NCBI GenBank assembly: GCA_937998045.1
Contig: CALKVG010000091.1
Span: 1-34,802 of the forward strand
Length of the DNA: 34,802 nt
From: an uncultured Myxococcales bacterium
GTDB taxonomy: Bacteria > Myxococcota_A > Polyangia > Polyangiales > Polyangiaceae
Reading direction: 5' to 3'
The notes below the pieces were generated by a model. It saw only the letters and a program-made list of their open reading frames with translations. It was not told the origin of the DNA and did no database searches. Below, one piece after another: positions 16,197 through 24,705 of the stretch. Within the stretch, counting starts at the first letter, position 1, and each line of letters begins with the position of its first letter. Made by a program: the position numbers and the translations under genes.

Positions 16197-17351
16197 ATGG
16201 CGCGCGTAGTCTTGCGCAACGTCGAAAAGACGTATCGGGGCGGCCTCAAGGCCGTGAAGAACTTCAGCCTCGACGTGGCGGACCGGGAGTTCGTCGTCTT
16301 CGTCGGCCCGTCGGGCTGCGGCAAGTCGACGACCCTGCGCTGTGTGGCCGGGCTGGAGGACGTGACCTCCGGCACCATCCACATCGGGCAGCGCCTGGTC
16401 AACGACCTGCCGCCGAAGGACCGCGACATCGCGATGGTCTTTCAGAACTACGCGCTCTATCCGCACATGACGGTGTTCGAGAACATGGCGTTCGGGCTCT
16501 CGCTACGAAAGCTCTCTCGAGACGTCATTCGCGAAAAGGTGAATCGAGCCGCCGGCGTGCTCGGGATCCGCGAGATCCTCGACCGAAAGCCGAAGACTCT
16601 CTCCGGCGGTCAAAGGCAGCGCGTTGCGGTCGGCCGCGCCATCGTTCGCGATCCCAGCTGCTTTCTGTTCGATGAGCCTCTCTCGAACCTCGACGCGAAG
16701 CTTCGCTGCGAGATGCGCGCGGAGATCAAACGGATTCACCTCGATCTTCAGAGCACGACGATCTACGTCACGCACGACCAGGAGGAGGCTATGACGCTCG
16801 GGGATCGCATCGTCGTCATGAGGGACGGCGTCGTGCAGCAGTGCGGCGCGCCGCTCGAGGTGTACCACTCCCCTGCCAACCGGTTCGTGGCTGGCTTCGT
16901 GGGGGTCCCGTCCATGAACTTCCTCGAGGGGACCGTCGAGCGCGCGGGAGGCCGACTCTGGTTCGACGAGGGCTCCGGTCGTATTGGCATTCCCGGCTGG
17001 GCCGAGCGAGCGCTCTCGACCAAGATCGGCGATCGCGTCGTCCTGGGCGTACGTCCCCAGGCGATAAGGAACCACGTCGGCTCGGCGAGCGAGGGCTTCG
17101 ACAGCGTCCTGAAGATGCGCGTCGACGTCGTCGAGTATCTGGGGGACAAGATGGACCTCTACATGTCCACGCCGAAGCACCCCCACATCGTGGCGCATCT
17201 CGACGCACGGCGTGGCACCGATCGCGGCGATGGTCTCGCGATGCGTTTGGATCCCAACCGTCTCCACTTCTTCCTGGCAGACGCGGGCGGAGCCGTGATC
17301 GCCAGCGCACCCGCGGCCGAGGCCCTCGCGCCGCAAGAGCAGCCGTCGTGA
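16197..17351 (+). CDS. Sugar ABC transporter ATP-binding protein (MalK/UgpC/MsmK type)
   Basis: The protein has 384 residues, the usual length for CUT1-type ATPases. It shows Walker A GPSGCGKST (about 37-45), the Q-loop FQNYALYPHMTV, the signature LSGGQRQR, Walker B CFLFDEPLSNLD and the switch His in VTHDQEEA. A C-terminal regulatory OB-fold region (about 240-370) follows, as in MalK. It would energise the fused MalF-type permease and the MalG-type permease encoded upstream, and its position as last gene of the block fits that. In many bacteria such ATPases serve several sugar transporters, so sharing with others elsewhere in the genome is possible. The start ATG 16197 lies 13 bp after the preceding stop. 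Confidence 0.96.
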   Translation: MARVVLRNVEKTYRGGLKAVKNFSLDVADREFVVFVGPSGCGKSTTLRCVAGLEDVTSGTIHIGQRLVNDLPPKDRDIAMVFQNYALYPHMTVFENMAFGLSLRKLSRDVIREKVNRAAGVLGIREILDRKPKTLSGGQRQRVAVGRAIVRDPSCFLFDEPLSNLDAKLRCEMRAEIKRIHLDLQSTTIYVTHDQEEAMTLGDRIVVMRDGVVQQCGAPLEVYHSPANRFVAGFVGVPSMNFLEGTVERAGGRLWFDEGSGRIGIPGWAERALSTKIGDRVVLGVRPQAIRNHVGSASEGFDSVLKMRVDVVEYLGDKMDLYMSTPKHPHIVAHLDARRGTDRGDGLAMRLDPNRLHFFLADAGGAVIASAPAAEALAPQEQPS

Positions 17352-17693
17352 ACCGTCGAGAGCGATCGAGGGCGACCTTGAGCGTCGGCAATCTCGATTA
17401 GCGCAAAGCGCCGCGGGCCTCGACTGCGCGCCCGGGGGCGGTGGCAGCCTGAGAGCGGCTCTCGCAATATGGTAAAGCGTCTTCTTTGACCGCGATTTTC
17501 TTTGACTCGAGGGCGGTGGTTAACAAGGCTATGGACCATGGACGCATCGTGCCTTCGCCTGCACGGCTGGACCGCGACGTGCACGCTCACGGCGATTGCT
17601 GAGCGCGAGAGCCGGGTGAACACGCCGGACTGCGCACGAAGAGTTTCGATCGAGGGTCGCACTCCCGTTTCCGCGGGATAATCGGAAGCACCG
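17352..17693. other. Intergenic region before the alpha-glucosidase gene
   Basis: No convincing gene lies in these 342 bp. Two tiny frames exist (GTG 17348 overlapping the ATPase stop, 17 codons; ATG 17531, 23 codons), but neither has coding support. The middle part (about 17460-17530) is AT-rich for this window. It holds candidate operator B at 17471-17491 and a direct repeat of TTCTTTGAC (17482-17490 and 17498-17506, period 16). The distance from the operator to the GH31 start leaves an unusually long leader of about 150-200 bases. I could not assign a promoter. Confidence 0.55.
17471..17491. promoter_or_regulatory. Candidate operator B (GGTAAA-N9-TTGACC)
   Basis: This 21-bp imperfect inverted repeat matches operator candidates A and C in arm sequence and in exact spacing; the right arm differs from TTTACC by one base. 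It lies between the ATPase gene and the GH31 alpha-glucosidase gene, about 200 bp before the latter. The right arm is part of a TTCTTTGAC element that is repeated 16 bp further on, which could act as an additional half-site. Confidence 0.55.
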
Positions 17694-20117
17694 ATGTTCA
17701 GCCCCCTTGGAGACGTGGTGTTCTGGGAAAAGACCGGACACGGCGTTCTGCTCGGCGTCGGTGACGAGAAGGTCCGCGCCGACGTCCTCGCGCCCGACGT
17801 GCTGCGACTCAAGATCTCGCAGGCGGGCCATTTCGACGAAGCCCCAACGTTCGCCGCAAGCTTCGTCGTGCGCGAGCCGCCGTCGTTCCGGGTCGTCGAC
17901 GACGGGGAGAAGGTCACGCTCGATACCGGGGTCATGCGGCTGACCGTCACGAAGCGCCCCTTCTCGATGCGGGCGCACCGGGCGGACGGCTCGGTGATCT
18001 TCGAGGACGCGATCGACGACAGCGGCGCGTGCGGCTACGTCAGCCTCAACGACTCGTTCATCGTCACTCGACGCATCGGGCCTCACGATGCGGTCTACGG
18101 TCTGGGCGAGAAGACCGGAGGGTTCGACCGGCGCGGTCGACGATTCATTCTGTGGAACACCGACGTCCTCGCGCCCGATGTTCTGCGGAAGAACCGCCTC
18201 GACGAGGCAGACGCCACCCTCAAGGGGCAGAGCACGCGCTTCGACCCGTACTACTCCTCCGTCCCGTTCTTTTACCACTGCCGCGCCGGCGCCGCGGACG
18301 CCAGGCTGGCCGGCTTCTTCGTCGACAACGGCTACAAGGCGACCGTTTCGTTCCACGAACGGGGCTCGTACACGTATCGCTTTTTCGGCGGCCAATACAC
18401 GGAGTACGTATTTGCCGGACCGAAGATGCGCGACATCCTCGCGAGTTTCACGCTCGTGACGGGGCGAATGGGCCCGCCACCGCTCTGGGCGCTCGGCCAC
18501 CACCAGTGCCGATTTCATGATTACACGCAGGAGGACATACTCTCGATCGGTCGCTCTTACCGTGACCGGCAGATCCCCTGCGACGTTCTGTGGCTCGATA
18601 TCGGGTACATGGACGGGTATCGCGTCTTCACGTGGGACGGCCGAAAGTTCCCCGAGGTCCCGGACATGGTCGGCCGGATGACGTCGGACGGATTTCGTCT
18701 GGTCACGATCGTCGACCCCGGCGTCAAGGCCGAGCCGGGCTACGGCGTGTTCGACGAGGGGCGCCGACGCAACCTCTTCTGCAAGACGGAGGGGGGGCAG
18801 CTCTACATCGGGCAGGTGTGGCCGGGGCGCACCGTCTTTCCGGATTTCGCGAAGGCCGACGCCCGCGCGTGGTGGAGCGACCTGACGGCGAAGCACGCCG
18901 ATCGCGGGGTGGCCGGCGTGTGGATCGACATGAACGAGCCGGCGACCGGCGACGTCGAGCCGTTCGAGATGCGCTTCGACCGCGACGGCGCCAACCACCC
19001 GCACGAGCGCTACCACAACCAGTACGCGCTGCTCATGGCCATGGCCACGCACGAGGGCATGCGCCGCGCCCATCCGACGCTGCGGCCGTTCATCCTGAGC
19101 CGAGCAGGTTTCGCCGGCATCCAGCGGTACGCCGCGCAGTGGCTCGGCGACAACGTCTCCGACTGGGACCACCTGAAGATGAGCGTCCCCATGGCGATGG
19201 GGATGGGGATCTGCGGTCAGCCGTTCGTCGGCGCGGACATACCCGGGTTCTCGGCCAGCCCCACCCCCGAGCTGGCGGTCCGCTGGATGCAGTACGGCGC
19301 CCTGACCCCGTTTTGCCGCTGCCACAACGAAGCGGGCGAGCGCGACCAGTATCCGTGGTCGTTCGGGCCGGGGGTCGAGAAGCGGTTCCGCGCAGCGCTG
19401 GAGCTTCGCTATCGCTTGCTCCCGTATCTCTACAGCACGTTCGTCTCGGCGAGCGAGACCGGCGACCCGATCCAGCGTCCGCTCGTCTACGACTTTCAGG
19501 ACGACCCGCACGCGCGCGAGACCGAAGACGCGTACCTCCTCGGCGAGGCGCTGCTCGTCGCGCCGGTGCTCGGGCCGGGACAAACGGCGCGCCACGTTTA
19601 CCTGCCGCAGGGGACGTGGATCGACTGGCACACCGGGGAGCGACACGCCGGAGGGCAGTTCATCACGGCGAGCGCACCGCTCGATCGGATTCCTCTCTTC
19701 GCCCGCGGAGGCTACGTCGTCCCCACGCACGCCATCGCTCCGAGTTCGACGATGAACCACTACCCGGAGGTCCTCGAGCTCCACGTGTTCGTGCCGGACG
19801 AGGACGGCGACTTCTTCTCGAGCCTCCACGAGGACGACGGGGTCTCCGATGCGTACCTCAAGGGCGCGTACCTTCGGACGAGCCTGCGAGTCACTCGCCG
19901 ACGCGAACGGATTCGCCTGTCGTCTCGCGTCGCCGGCGCCGGCTTTCCGGAGTTCCGGCGGCGTGCCTTGCGGATCGTCGTCCACGGCTGGTCCGGCGAG
20001 TCGCTCGAAGTCCGCGGCGTCGAGAGCGGGACTCGAGGGGCTCGCGTCGACATCGACAACCACGGAGAGCCCTTCGAGCTCTCGTTCTCCCTCGAGAGCC
20101 GAGGGGCGGCGCAATGA
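17694..20117 (+). CDS. Glycoside hydrolase family 31 alpha-glucosidase
   Basis: The 807-residue protein has the full GH31 layout: an N-terminal beta-sandwich (about 1-260), a TIM barrel (about 270-600) and C-terminal beta domains. The nucleophile motif WIDMNEP is at 410-416 with Asp412. The acid/base is Asp486 in WLGDN, by analogy with the family. Further family marks are LWALGHHQCR, LWLDIGYMDGYRVFTWD and GADIPGF. No signal peptide is present, so it acts in the cytoplasm on imported oligosaccharides. GH31 alpha-glucosidases remove glucose from the non-reducing end and often accept alpha-1,3 as well as alpha-1,4 bonds, which fits the GH87 enzyme nearby. The start ATG 17694 has CGGAAG seven bases upstream. 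The gene ends 5 bp before the convergent regulator gene, leaving no room for a classical terminator between them. Confidence 0.95.
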   Translation: MFSPLGDVVFWEKTGHGVLLGVGDEKVRADVLAPDVLRLKISQAGHFDEAPTFAASFVVREPPSFRVVDDGEKVTLDTGVMRLTVTKRPFSMRAHRADGSVIFEDAIDDSGACGYVSLNDSFIVTRRIGPHDAVYGLGEKTGGFDRRGRRFILWNTDVLAPDVLRKNRLDEADATLKGQSTRFDPYYSSVPFFYHCRAGAADARLAGFFVDNGYKATVSFHERGSYTYRFFGGQYTEYVFAGPKMRDILASFTLVTGRMGPPPLWALGHHQCRFHDYTQEDILSIGRSYRDRQIPCDVLWLDIGYMDGYRVFTWDGRKFPEVPDMVGRMTSDGFRLVTIVDPGVKAEPGYGVFDEGRRRNLFCKTEGGQLYIGQVWPGRTVFPDFAKADARAWWSDLTAKHADRGVAGVWIDMNEPATGDVEPFEMRFDRDGANHPHERYHNQYALLMAMATHEGMRRAHPTLRPFILSRAGFAGIQRYAAQWLGDNVSDWDHLKMSVPMAMGMGICGQPFVGADIPGFSASPTPELAVRWMQYGALTPFCRCHNEAGERDQYPWSFGPGVEKRFRAALELRYRLLPYLYSTFVSASETGDPIQRPLVYDFQDDPHARETEDAYLLGEALLVAPVLGPGQTARHVYLPQGTWIDWHTGERHAGGQFITASAPLDRIPLFARGGYVVPTHAIAPSSTMNHYPEVLELHVFVPDEDGDFFSSLHEDDGVSDAYLKGAYLRTSLRVTRRRERIRLSSRVAGAGFPEFRRRALRIVVHGWSGESLEVRGVESGTRGARVDIDNHGEPFELSFSLESRGAAQ

Positions 20118-20122
20118 CCGCG

Positions 20123-21169
20123 CTACTCGGAGGCCGCGCGCGTGGTGATGGGAGACGTGAGCTCGCTCGCGAAGCGAGGAGGAATGGTCCGGGTGACGTC
20201 CGTTCGGTCGGCGCGCTGGGCGTCGATGCTGTCCTTCGCGGCGCACAGCACCTCTCTCACGTCGAAGCCGATGTGCTCCACACCTTCGGCCAGTCCGATG
20301 GGCCGGGGCCAGTTGCAGTGCGCCAGGACGTAGACGTTCTTGCCCGGGCGGCGCTTGGCGCGCTTGAGCCCCACGAGCAGCGGCTCGACGAGGTTGTCGT
20401 CGGTCACGAACACCGCGTCCGGCCGATCGATCCGATCGAACAGGAGCTCGGTGATGCGTTCGCATCCTACGGGCGCGACGTGCAACGCCCACAAGTTGCG
20501 CTTCTCGATCCCCCTCTTCAGCAGGCACTCCTCTGTCCGGGCGAGGTTCGGCGCGTGCGGCGAGATGACGGCGACGCGCCGACCCTTGCGAACGAGCCGA
20601 TCGCACGCTCGTTCGATGAGGCCGTTGAAGTCGAGGCTGAGCAGCGCCGCGTGCGGCAGGGGAGCCCAGATGGCGACGCGCGGCAGCCCGGGCTTCTGCA
20701 GGACGGGGAGAAGGTACACGGTGGCGGAGTTCATCAAGAGGAGGCCGGCCACCGACCCGTGCTCGACGGCCTCGCAGAGGCGCTGGTACTCGGGGTTGTT
20801 CGCCCGGCCGTCTACGCCGACGAGGGGGATCACCTCGCCGGCGATGCCGGTCTCCCCGCGTTCGATGAGATCGAGGAACGTGGCGAGAAAGCTCGTCCAC
20901 TCGAGAGATCCCGGCTGCTCGCTGGTGACCCACAAGTAACGGTTGTCGTGGGGGAACCGGCCGGCGACGAAGACTCCGCGCGTCCCGTTGACCTGAACCA
21001 GCCCCTCTTCGCGCAGCGCGCGGAGGACCCTCGCCACGGTCGGGCGCGTCACGCCGAACCGCTCGATCAGCGCGTCGTAGGTGGGGAGCTTCTCCCCATG
21101 TACGCGCTCCCCCGACAAGATCTCGTGCCGCAGTATTTGCGTGATCCGCTCAGCCTTCCGAGACGGCAT
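20123..21169 (-). CDS. GntR-type HTH / LacI-type effector-domain repressor
   Basis: The 348-residue protein joins a GntR-family winged helix (about 1-70: ITQILRHEILSG, KLPTYDALIERFGVTRPTVARVLRAL) to a periplasmic-binding-protein-like effector domain (about 75-325: GLLLMNS, RVAVISPH, PDAVFVTDDNL). This is the arrangement known from AraR-like regulators, which release DNA when a sugar binds. It is the only transcription factor inside the carbohydrate locus, lies between the GH31 and DUF5010 genes, and diverges from the latter across 52 bp. I propose it controls the three 21-bp inverted repeats in this locus. No copy of that motif lies in its own upstream gap, so autoregulation through it is not evident. 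The effector is probably a di- or oligosaccharide. Confidence 0.92.
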   Translation of the reverse strand: MPSRKAERITQILRHEILSGERVHGEKLPTYDALIERFGVTRPTVARVLRALREEGLVQVNGTRGVFVAGRFPHDNRYLWVTSEQPGSLEWTSFLATFLDLIERGETGIAGEVIPLVGVDGRANNPEYQRLCEAVEHGSVAGLLLMNSATVYLLPVLQKPGLPRVAIWAPLPHAALLSLDFNGLIERACDRLVRKGRRVAVISPHAPNLARTEECLLKRGIEKRNLWALHVAPVGCERITELLFDRIDRPDAVFVTDDNLVEPLLVGLKRAKRRPGKNVYVLAHCNWPRPIGLAEGVEHIGFDVREVLCAAKDSIDAQRADRTDVTRTIPPRFASELTSPITTRAASE

Positions 21170-21221
21170 CGACCTACTCCAAGGTGTTCCTGCAAGCCTA
21201 TATCACCGCGGGAGATTCGAC

Positions 21222-22679
21222 ATGAAGATCGCACCCAAGCGCCGTTTGACCCGATTGCACGCCGCCGTGATGGCAGCCATGGCCGGCCTTAGCGGGTGCA
21301 TCATCGTGCATCCGGTGGACCCGCCGACCGGGGTGAGCCCGGCGAACGCATCGCCCGTCGTCGCCGCAGCGGCACCCGCCGAAGCGACCGCCCAGACTCC
21401 GAGCCCGTTCCATCTCAAGCCGGAGTGGCAGGGTCCCTGCGCGAAGACCGACACCGTCGACGTCAACCTCGGGAACTCTCCTGAGGCGTTCGTCCGCGCG
21501 GCGTACTGTCAGATCACCGGACAGGCCGCGCCGCCCAACGTCGTGGCGCAGTGGAGCGAGCGGCTGAAGACGGACGCGCACGTGCGCCGCGTGGACGTCG
21601 TACGCTCCCTGGCGGCCGATCAGAAGCGGACCATCAAGCTCGCCTACTCGGACCCCTGGGTGGAACAGCCCGAGCTCCTCGACCCGCCGGTCCACAAGGC
21701 CAAGCGGGACATCGGGGCGATCTGCATGTTCTTCTTCAGCTGCCCGGGCGGGACGAACTGCGGGATGGACTGGGCGAACACCCACGCTCTGGGGATGGAG
21801 AAGACGCACCCGCTTCTCGGGGGGAAACCGGGCGAGAGCGGCTTCTATACCCCCGAGCAGCCCGGCTTCTGGCGACGCGAACTGCTCGACGCCAAATACG
21901 CAGGATTGCAGTTTCTGCTCTTGAACACGTACGGTCCCGACATCGCCGACGGAAAGCTCGCCCCCCTGGCGAAGGCGCTGAGCGGCCTGGACCAGCCCGT
22001 CCAGATCGCTCTCTTCGACGATACCTGGGCCTGGGGAGAGCCTTACTTCGGGGATTTCTGGAAGAAGAAGCCCAATCTGCGCGACTCCGACGAGGCGGCA
22101 AAGACGCTGTACGAGGCGAAGTGGAAGCCCTTCTTCTCGCAGATCGACAAGCGCTACTGGTATCGGTTCCAGGGGCGACCTTTCATCTACTTCTACAACG
22201 CCGGCACTCTCGAGCCTCGCGAGCGATCGGCCAAAGTGCTCGCGAAGATGAAGGCGCGGTTCAAGGCCGACTTCGGCGAAGAGCCGTTCGTGGACGTCGA
22301 CAACGCGTACTTCGCGGATAGCGATATGCCCGGCGTGGCGGACGCGCGGTACACGTGGGTGACGTTCAACCTGCCGGACAAGCTCTATCGGTCGCAGATG
22401 AACGGTCACATCATCGACCACGCGATGGTCAAGTGGGACGCCGTGGGGCGCGACAAACCGGGCGAAATCGCCACCAGCAAGGATCGCGTAATCAAGGACT
22501 CGGCGCTGCTCAAGCGCGTCCTGGACTCCTCTCACGACTCCGACATCCTCGTGCTGGCTACCTGGAACGACCTCGGTGAGGGCACGGGGGTCAACCGAAA
22601 CTACGACTACTACTCGGGCGGTCGCTGGCTCGAGCCGGATCACTTCATGCGGATCATTCGAGATTCGCAAGCGAAGTAG
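21222..22679 (+). CDS. DUF5010-type glycosidase-like lipoprotein
   Basis: The 485-residue protein starts at ATG 21222, after GGGAGATTCGAC. It has a clear lipobox (LSGC, Cys26) and an Ala/Pro-rich linker to about 60. The remainder reads like a TIM-barrel glycosidase: LAYSDPW, GLQFLLLNTYGPDI, IALFDDTWAWGEPYF, FIYFYNAGTLEP, PFVDVDNAYFAD, TWNDLGEGTGVNRNYDYY. I associate this pattern with the DUF5010 family, which is related in fold to GH71/GH99-type enzymes; its activity is not established to my knowledge. The acidic pairs in FDDTWAWGE and WNDLGEG are candidate catalytic sites. In this context it may be a second endo-acting glucanase at the cell surface. Confidence 0.8.
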   Translation: MKIAPKRRLTRLHAAVMAAMAGLSGCIIVHPVDPPTGVSPANASPVVAAAAPAEATAQTPSPFHLKPEWQGPCAKTDTVDVNLGNSPEAFVRAAYCQITGQAAPPNVVAQWSERLKTDAHVRRVDVVRSLAADQKRTIKLAYSDPWVEQPELLDPPVHKAKRDIGAICMFFFSCPGGTNCGMDWANTHALGMEKTHPLLGGKPGESGFYTPEQPGFWRRELLDAKYAGLQFLLLNTYGPDIADGKLAPLAKALSGLDQPVQIALFDDTWAWGEPYFGDFWKKKPNLRDSDEAAKTLYEAKWKPFFSQIDKRYWYRFQGRPFIYFYNAGTLEPRERSAKVLAKMKARFKADFGEEPFVDVDNAYFADSDMPGVADARYTWVTFNLPDKLYRSQMNGHIIDHAMVKWDAVGRDKPGEIATSKDRVIKDSALLKRVLDSSHDSDILVLATWNDLGEGTGVNRNYDYYSGGRWLEPDHFMRIIRDSQAK

Positions 22680-22732
22680 TCAGCGCTCCCTCTCGTCGCG
22701 CGCGGGCGTGCGGCGCGAAGTCGGCGGCGACG

Positions 22733-24559
22733 CTACCAGCCGCTATTGCCCGAGCCGCGGTTGAACGTCCAGCCTGAGGCCTGGTTGTTCAGCCCGCCCG
22801 AGGCCGCGCCGTTGACCACGACGTTGCTCGCGTTCGCCGAGCCCATCGCGGACGGGTCCACCTGGATGCCGTAGGTCCCCGGGTTGGTGATGGTCACGCT
22901 GTCGAACGTGAGCCCCGTGATGGGGTCCTTCGGACCGATCACGAAGATGCCCGAGAAGGTGGAGTCCTCGATGTCCACCTCCTGAACCTGAATGCCGGTG
23001 ATCGGCGCCGCGGCCTGCGCGCCGCTGATCGTCAACGACCCCCACGTCTTGCCGTACATCGCGCCGCCGGCGCGCAGGATGGTGTCGCGCGCCACGGTCG
23101 TCGTGCCCCCGAACGCGTTCGACTGGAATCCCTGGTCGACGAAGATGCCGTTGTACGTGACCACGTCGGTGCAGACGCTGTCCTGGATCGAGTTGTCGTT
23201 CCCGCCGTAGATAGCGAAGCAGTTCGCCAGCCACGGGATCTGCGCCGTATCGAATCGGAACACGTTGTTCGAGTTCGGCGGCGACGTCGCGACCGCCCAG
23301 GACGCGAACGCGTCGTCGCCCGTGTTGCGGATCTGCGTCTGCTCGACCACGGCATTCTTCGCCCCGTCGGTGAGGTTGATCCCGTCCGCGAAGAGGTCGC
23401 GGAAGCGGCACCCGTTCACCTCGAGCCCGTCGGACGGGGGCTGGCCGGCGATCCCCACCCACGGCCCCGTCGTGTAGTGCTCGACCCAGACGTTCTCGAT
23501 CCGGCATCCCGGACCGAATGGGCCGCCCATCGCGTGAACGCTGTTCAAGTCGTCCCGCACCGTGACCTCGCCGAACATGGAGAAGTCCCGGAACTGGCAG
23601 CCGCCGGCGGCGCAGTTGAGCACGGCCTGCGCCCCGCGAAGCGTCGAGCGCCACATTCCGGCCCCATGGATCGTGACATCGTTCACGAGGAGCGGCGTCG
23701 AAGGGTCGTCGAACTCGCCCGGCGGCACCCAGACGACGCTCGACGCCGACTCCGCGGCGAGGATGCACCGCTGGATGGCCGGACCGTCGTCGGTGCCGTC
23801 GTCCGGAGTGGCCCCGCACTGCGTCACGGACACCGAGTTCGGCGGCTGCTCGAGCGCCGGCGCGACCTCCTCCAGGTCGACGAGGTCGATGACGTAATAA
23901 GGCGCGGAGTCGCCGCTGTCCTGCTGGAGCGAAATCGTCGAGCCTGCGGCGACGTCCGCCGGCAAGAGGGCACGCGCCTCGTCGTAAAAGTGTCGCGCGA
24001 AGCCGTCGCCGGGGTTGTTGGTCGTCGGGTTCGTCTGCGGATTGCCGTACGCCCAGGCGTAATGCGACGTCAGGTTGAGGCTCTGGACCCGCGACCCGTT
24101 GACGTAGACACCGAGGGTGGCGCTGATTCCACTCCCGTCGGACGAGTCGGGCAGGACGTACCGAACGACGATCGAATTGGCCTGACATATCGTGGTGAAA
24201 CTCACGTATTGTCCGACACCGGCGAGCTTCACCGCGGTCCGTCCGGACGACTCCGCCGCGATGCTCTGGAAAACGTCGCTCGCGTTGGAGCCGCGCGCCG
24301 GGCCGATGACGGCGCCGTTCGTCATGCCGGCTTCTGCTTCGTATTCCTGGTACGGGACGTTGGCTCCGCGCGCCGGCGTCCCGGCGGCGGCGCAGTGCGG
24401 AACCGGTGCGGCGTCCGACGCCACGGCGCCAGTGTCGTCGCCCGTAGGGCCGCCGTCGCCCGAGGCGATCCCTCCGTCTCCGGTAGCTGACGAGTAGTAG
24501 CTTTCACAGGCAGGCGCGCTCGCAGCCATTGCGAGCGCGAGAACGAATTCGCGCTTCAT
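22733..24559 (-). CDS. GH87 alpha-1,3-glucanase / mycodextranase with CBM35
   Basis: From ATG 24559 the protein has 608 residues. A signal segment ending in APAC (Cys18, possible lipidation) precedes a Gly/Asp-rich linker. A CBM35 of the mycodextranase kind spans about 70-232 (YEAEAG, RYVLPDSSDGSG, ARHFYDEARALLP, APYYVIDLVDLEEV). A right-handed beta-helix at about 245-605 follows. The helix carries GH87 marks: VVWVPPGEF, VTIHGAGMWRSTLRG, SMFGEVTVRDDLNSV. The three candidate catalytic acids are Asp392 (ADGIN) and Asp415/Asp416 (NTGDDAF), with the same 23/24-residue spacing as in characterised family members. The enzyme would cut alpha-1,3-glucan, or nigeran with alternating alpha-1,3 and alpha-1,4 bonds, outside the cell. 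It is convergent with the DUF5010 gene and divergent from the CBM3 gene. Confidence 0.92.
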   Translation of the reverse strand: MKREFVLALAMAASAPACESYYSSATGDGGIASGDGGPTGDDTGAVASDAAPVPHCAAAGTPARGANVPYQEYEAEAGMTNGAVIGPARGSNASDVFQSIAAESSGRTAVKLAGVGQYVSFTTICQANSIVVRYVLPDSSDGSGISATLGVYVNGSRVQSLNLTSHYAWAYGNPQTNPTTNNPGDGFARHFYDEARALLPADVAAGSTISLQQDSGDSAPYYVIDLVDLEEVAPALEQPPNSVSVTQCGATPDDGTDDGPAIQRCILAAESASSVVWVPPGEFDDPSTPLLVNDVTIHGAGMWRSTLRGAQAVLNCAAGGCQFRDFSMFGEVTVRDDLNSVHAMGGPFGPGCRIENVWVEHYTTGPWVGIAGQPPSDGLEVNGCRFRDLFADGINLTDGAKNAVVEQTQIRNTGDDAFASWAVATSPPNSNNVFRFDTAQIPWLANCFAIYGGNDNSIQDSVCTDVVTYNGIFVDQGFQSNAFGGTTTVARDTILRAGGAMYGKTWGSLTISGAQAAAPITGIQVQEVDIEDSTFSGIFVIGPKDPITGLTFDSVTITNPGTYGIQVDPSAMGSANASNVVVNGAASGGLNNQASGWTFNRGSGNSGW

Positions 24560-24665
24560 CGATTCGCGTGATCTCCAATGCGCACGTACCGGCCTCGCCC
24601 CGAGCACTGCGGCGGCGCGTGTCCGCGTCTCCCGCAAAGTTAGCAAGATCTCGTCCAGCGGCCTC

Positions 24666-24686
24666 GGTAAAGGTCCTTTTTTTACC
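24666..24686. promoter_or_regulatory. Candidate operator C (GGTAAA-N9-TTTACC)
   Basis: This is the most symmetric of the three 21-bp sites: both six-base arms are perfect, and the next outer pair (C/G) also matches. It lies between the divergent GH87 and CBM3 genes. The T-run before the right arm belongs to the site's centre and does not follow a stem, so it does not look like a terminator. Confidence 0.62.
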
Positions 24687-24705
24687 GTCGGACGCCGACG
24701 GTAAA
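24681..24705. repeat. Perfect inverted repeat TTTACCGTCGG-N3-CCGACGGTAAA
   Basis: Eleven perfectly paired bases on each side of ACG. Its left arm is the right arm of operator C, and its right arm supplies a further GGTAAA half-site, so three half-sites stand in a row. Neither strand has a T-run after the stem, so termination is unlikely. It may let a second dimer bind, or may reflect duplication of a half-site. Confidence 0.6.

Noticed and set aside
17531..17602. Short frame of 23 codons before the GH31 gene
   Set aside because: No clear ribosome-binding site and no protein-like composition; the region looks like an untranslated leader.
17529..20933. Very long minus-strand open frame opposite the GH31 and regulator region
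   Set aside because: It is Arg/Asp/Val-rich shadow coding, as expected opposite GC-rich genes, and shows no recognisable domain; the GH31 gene on the other strand is certain.
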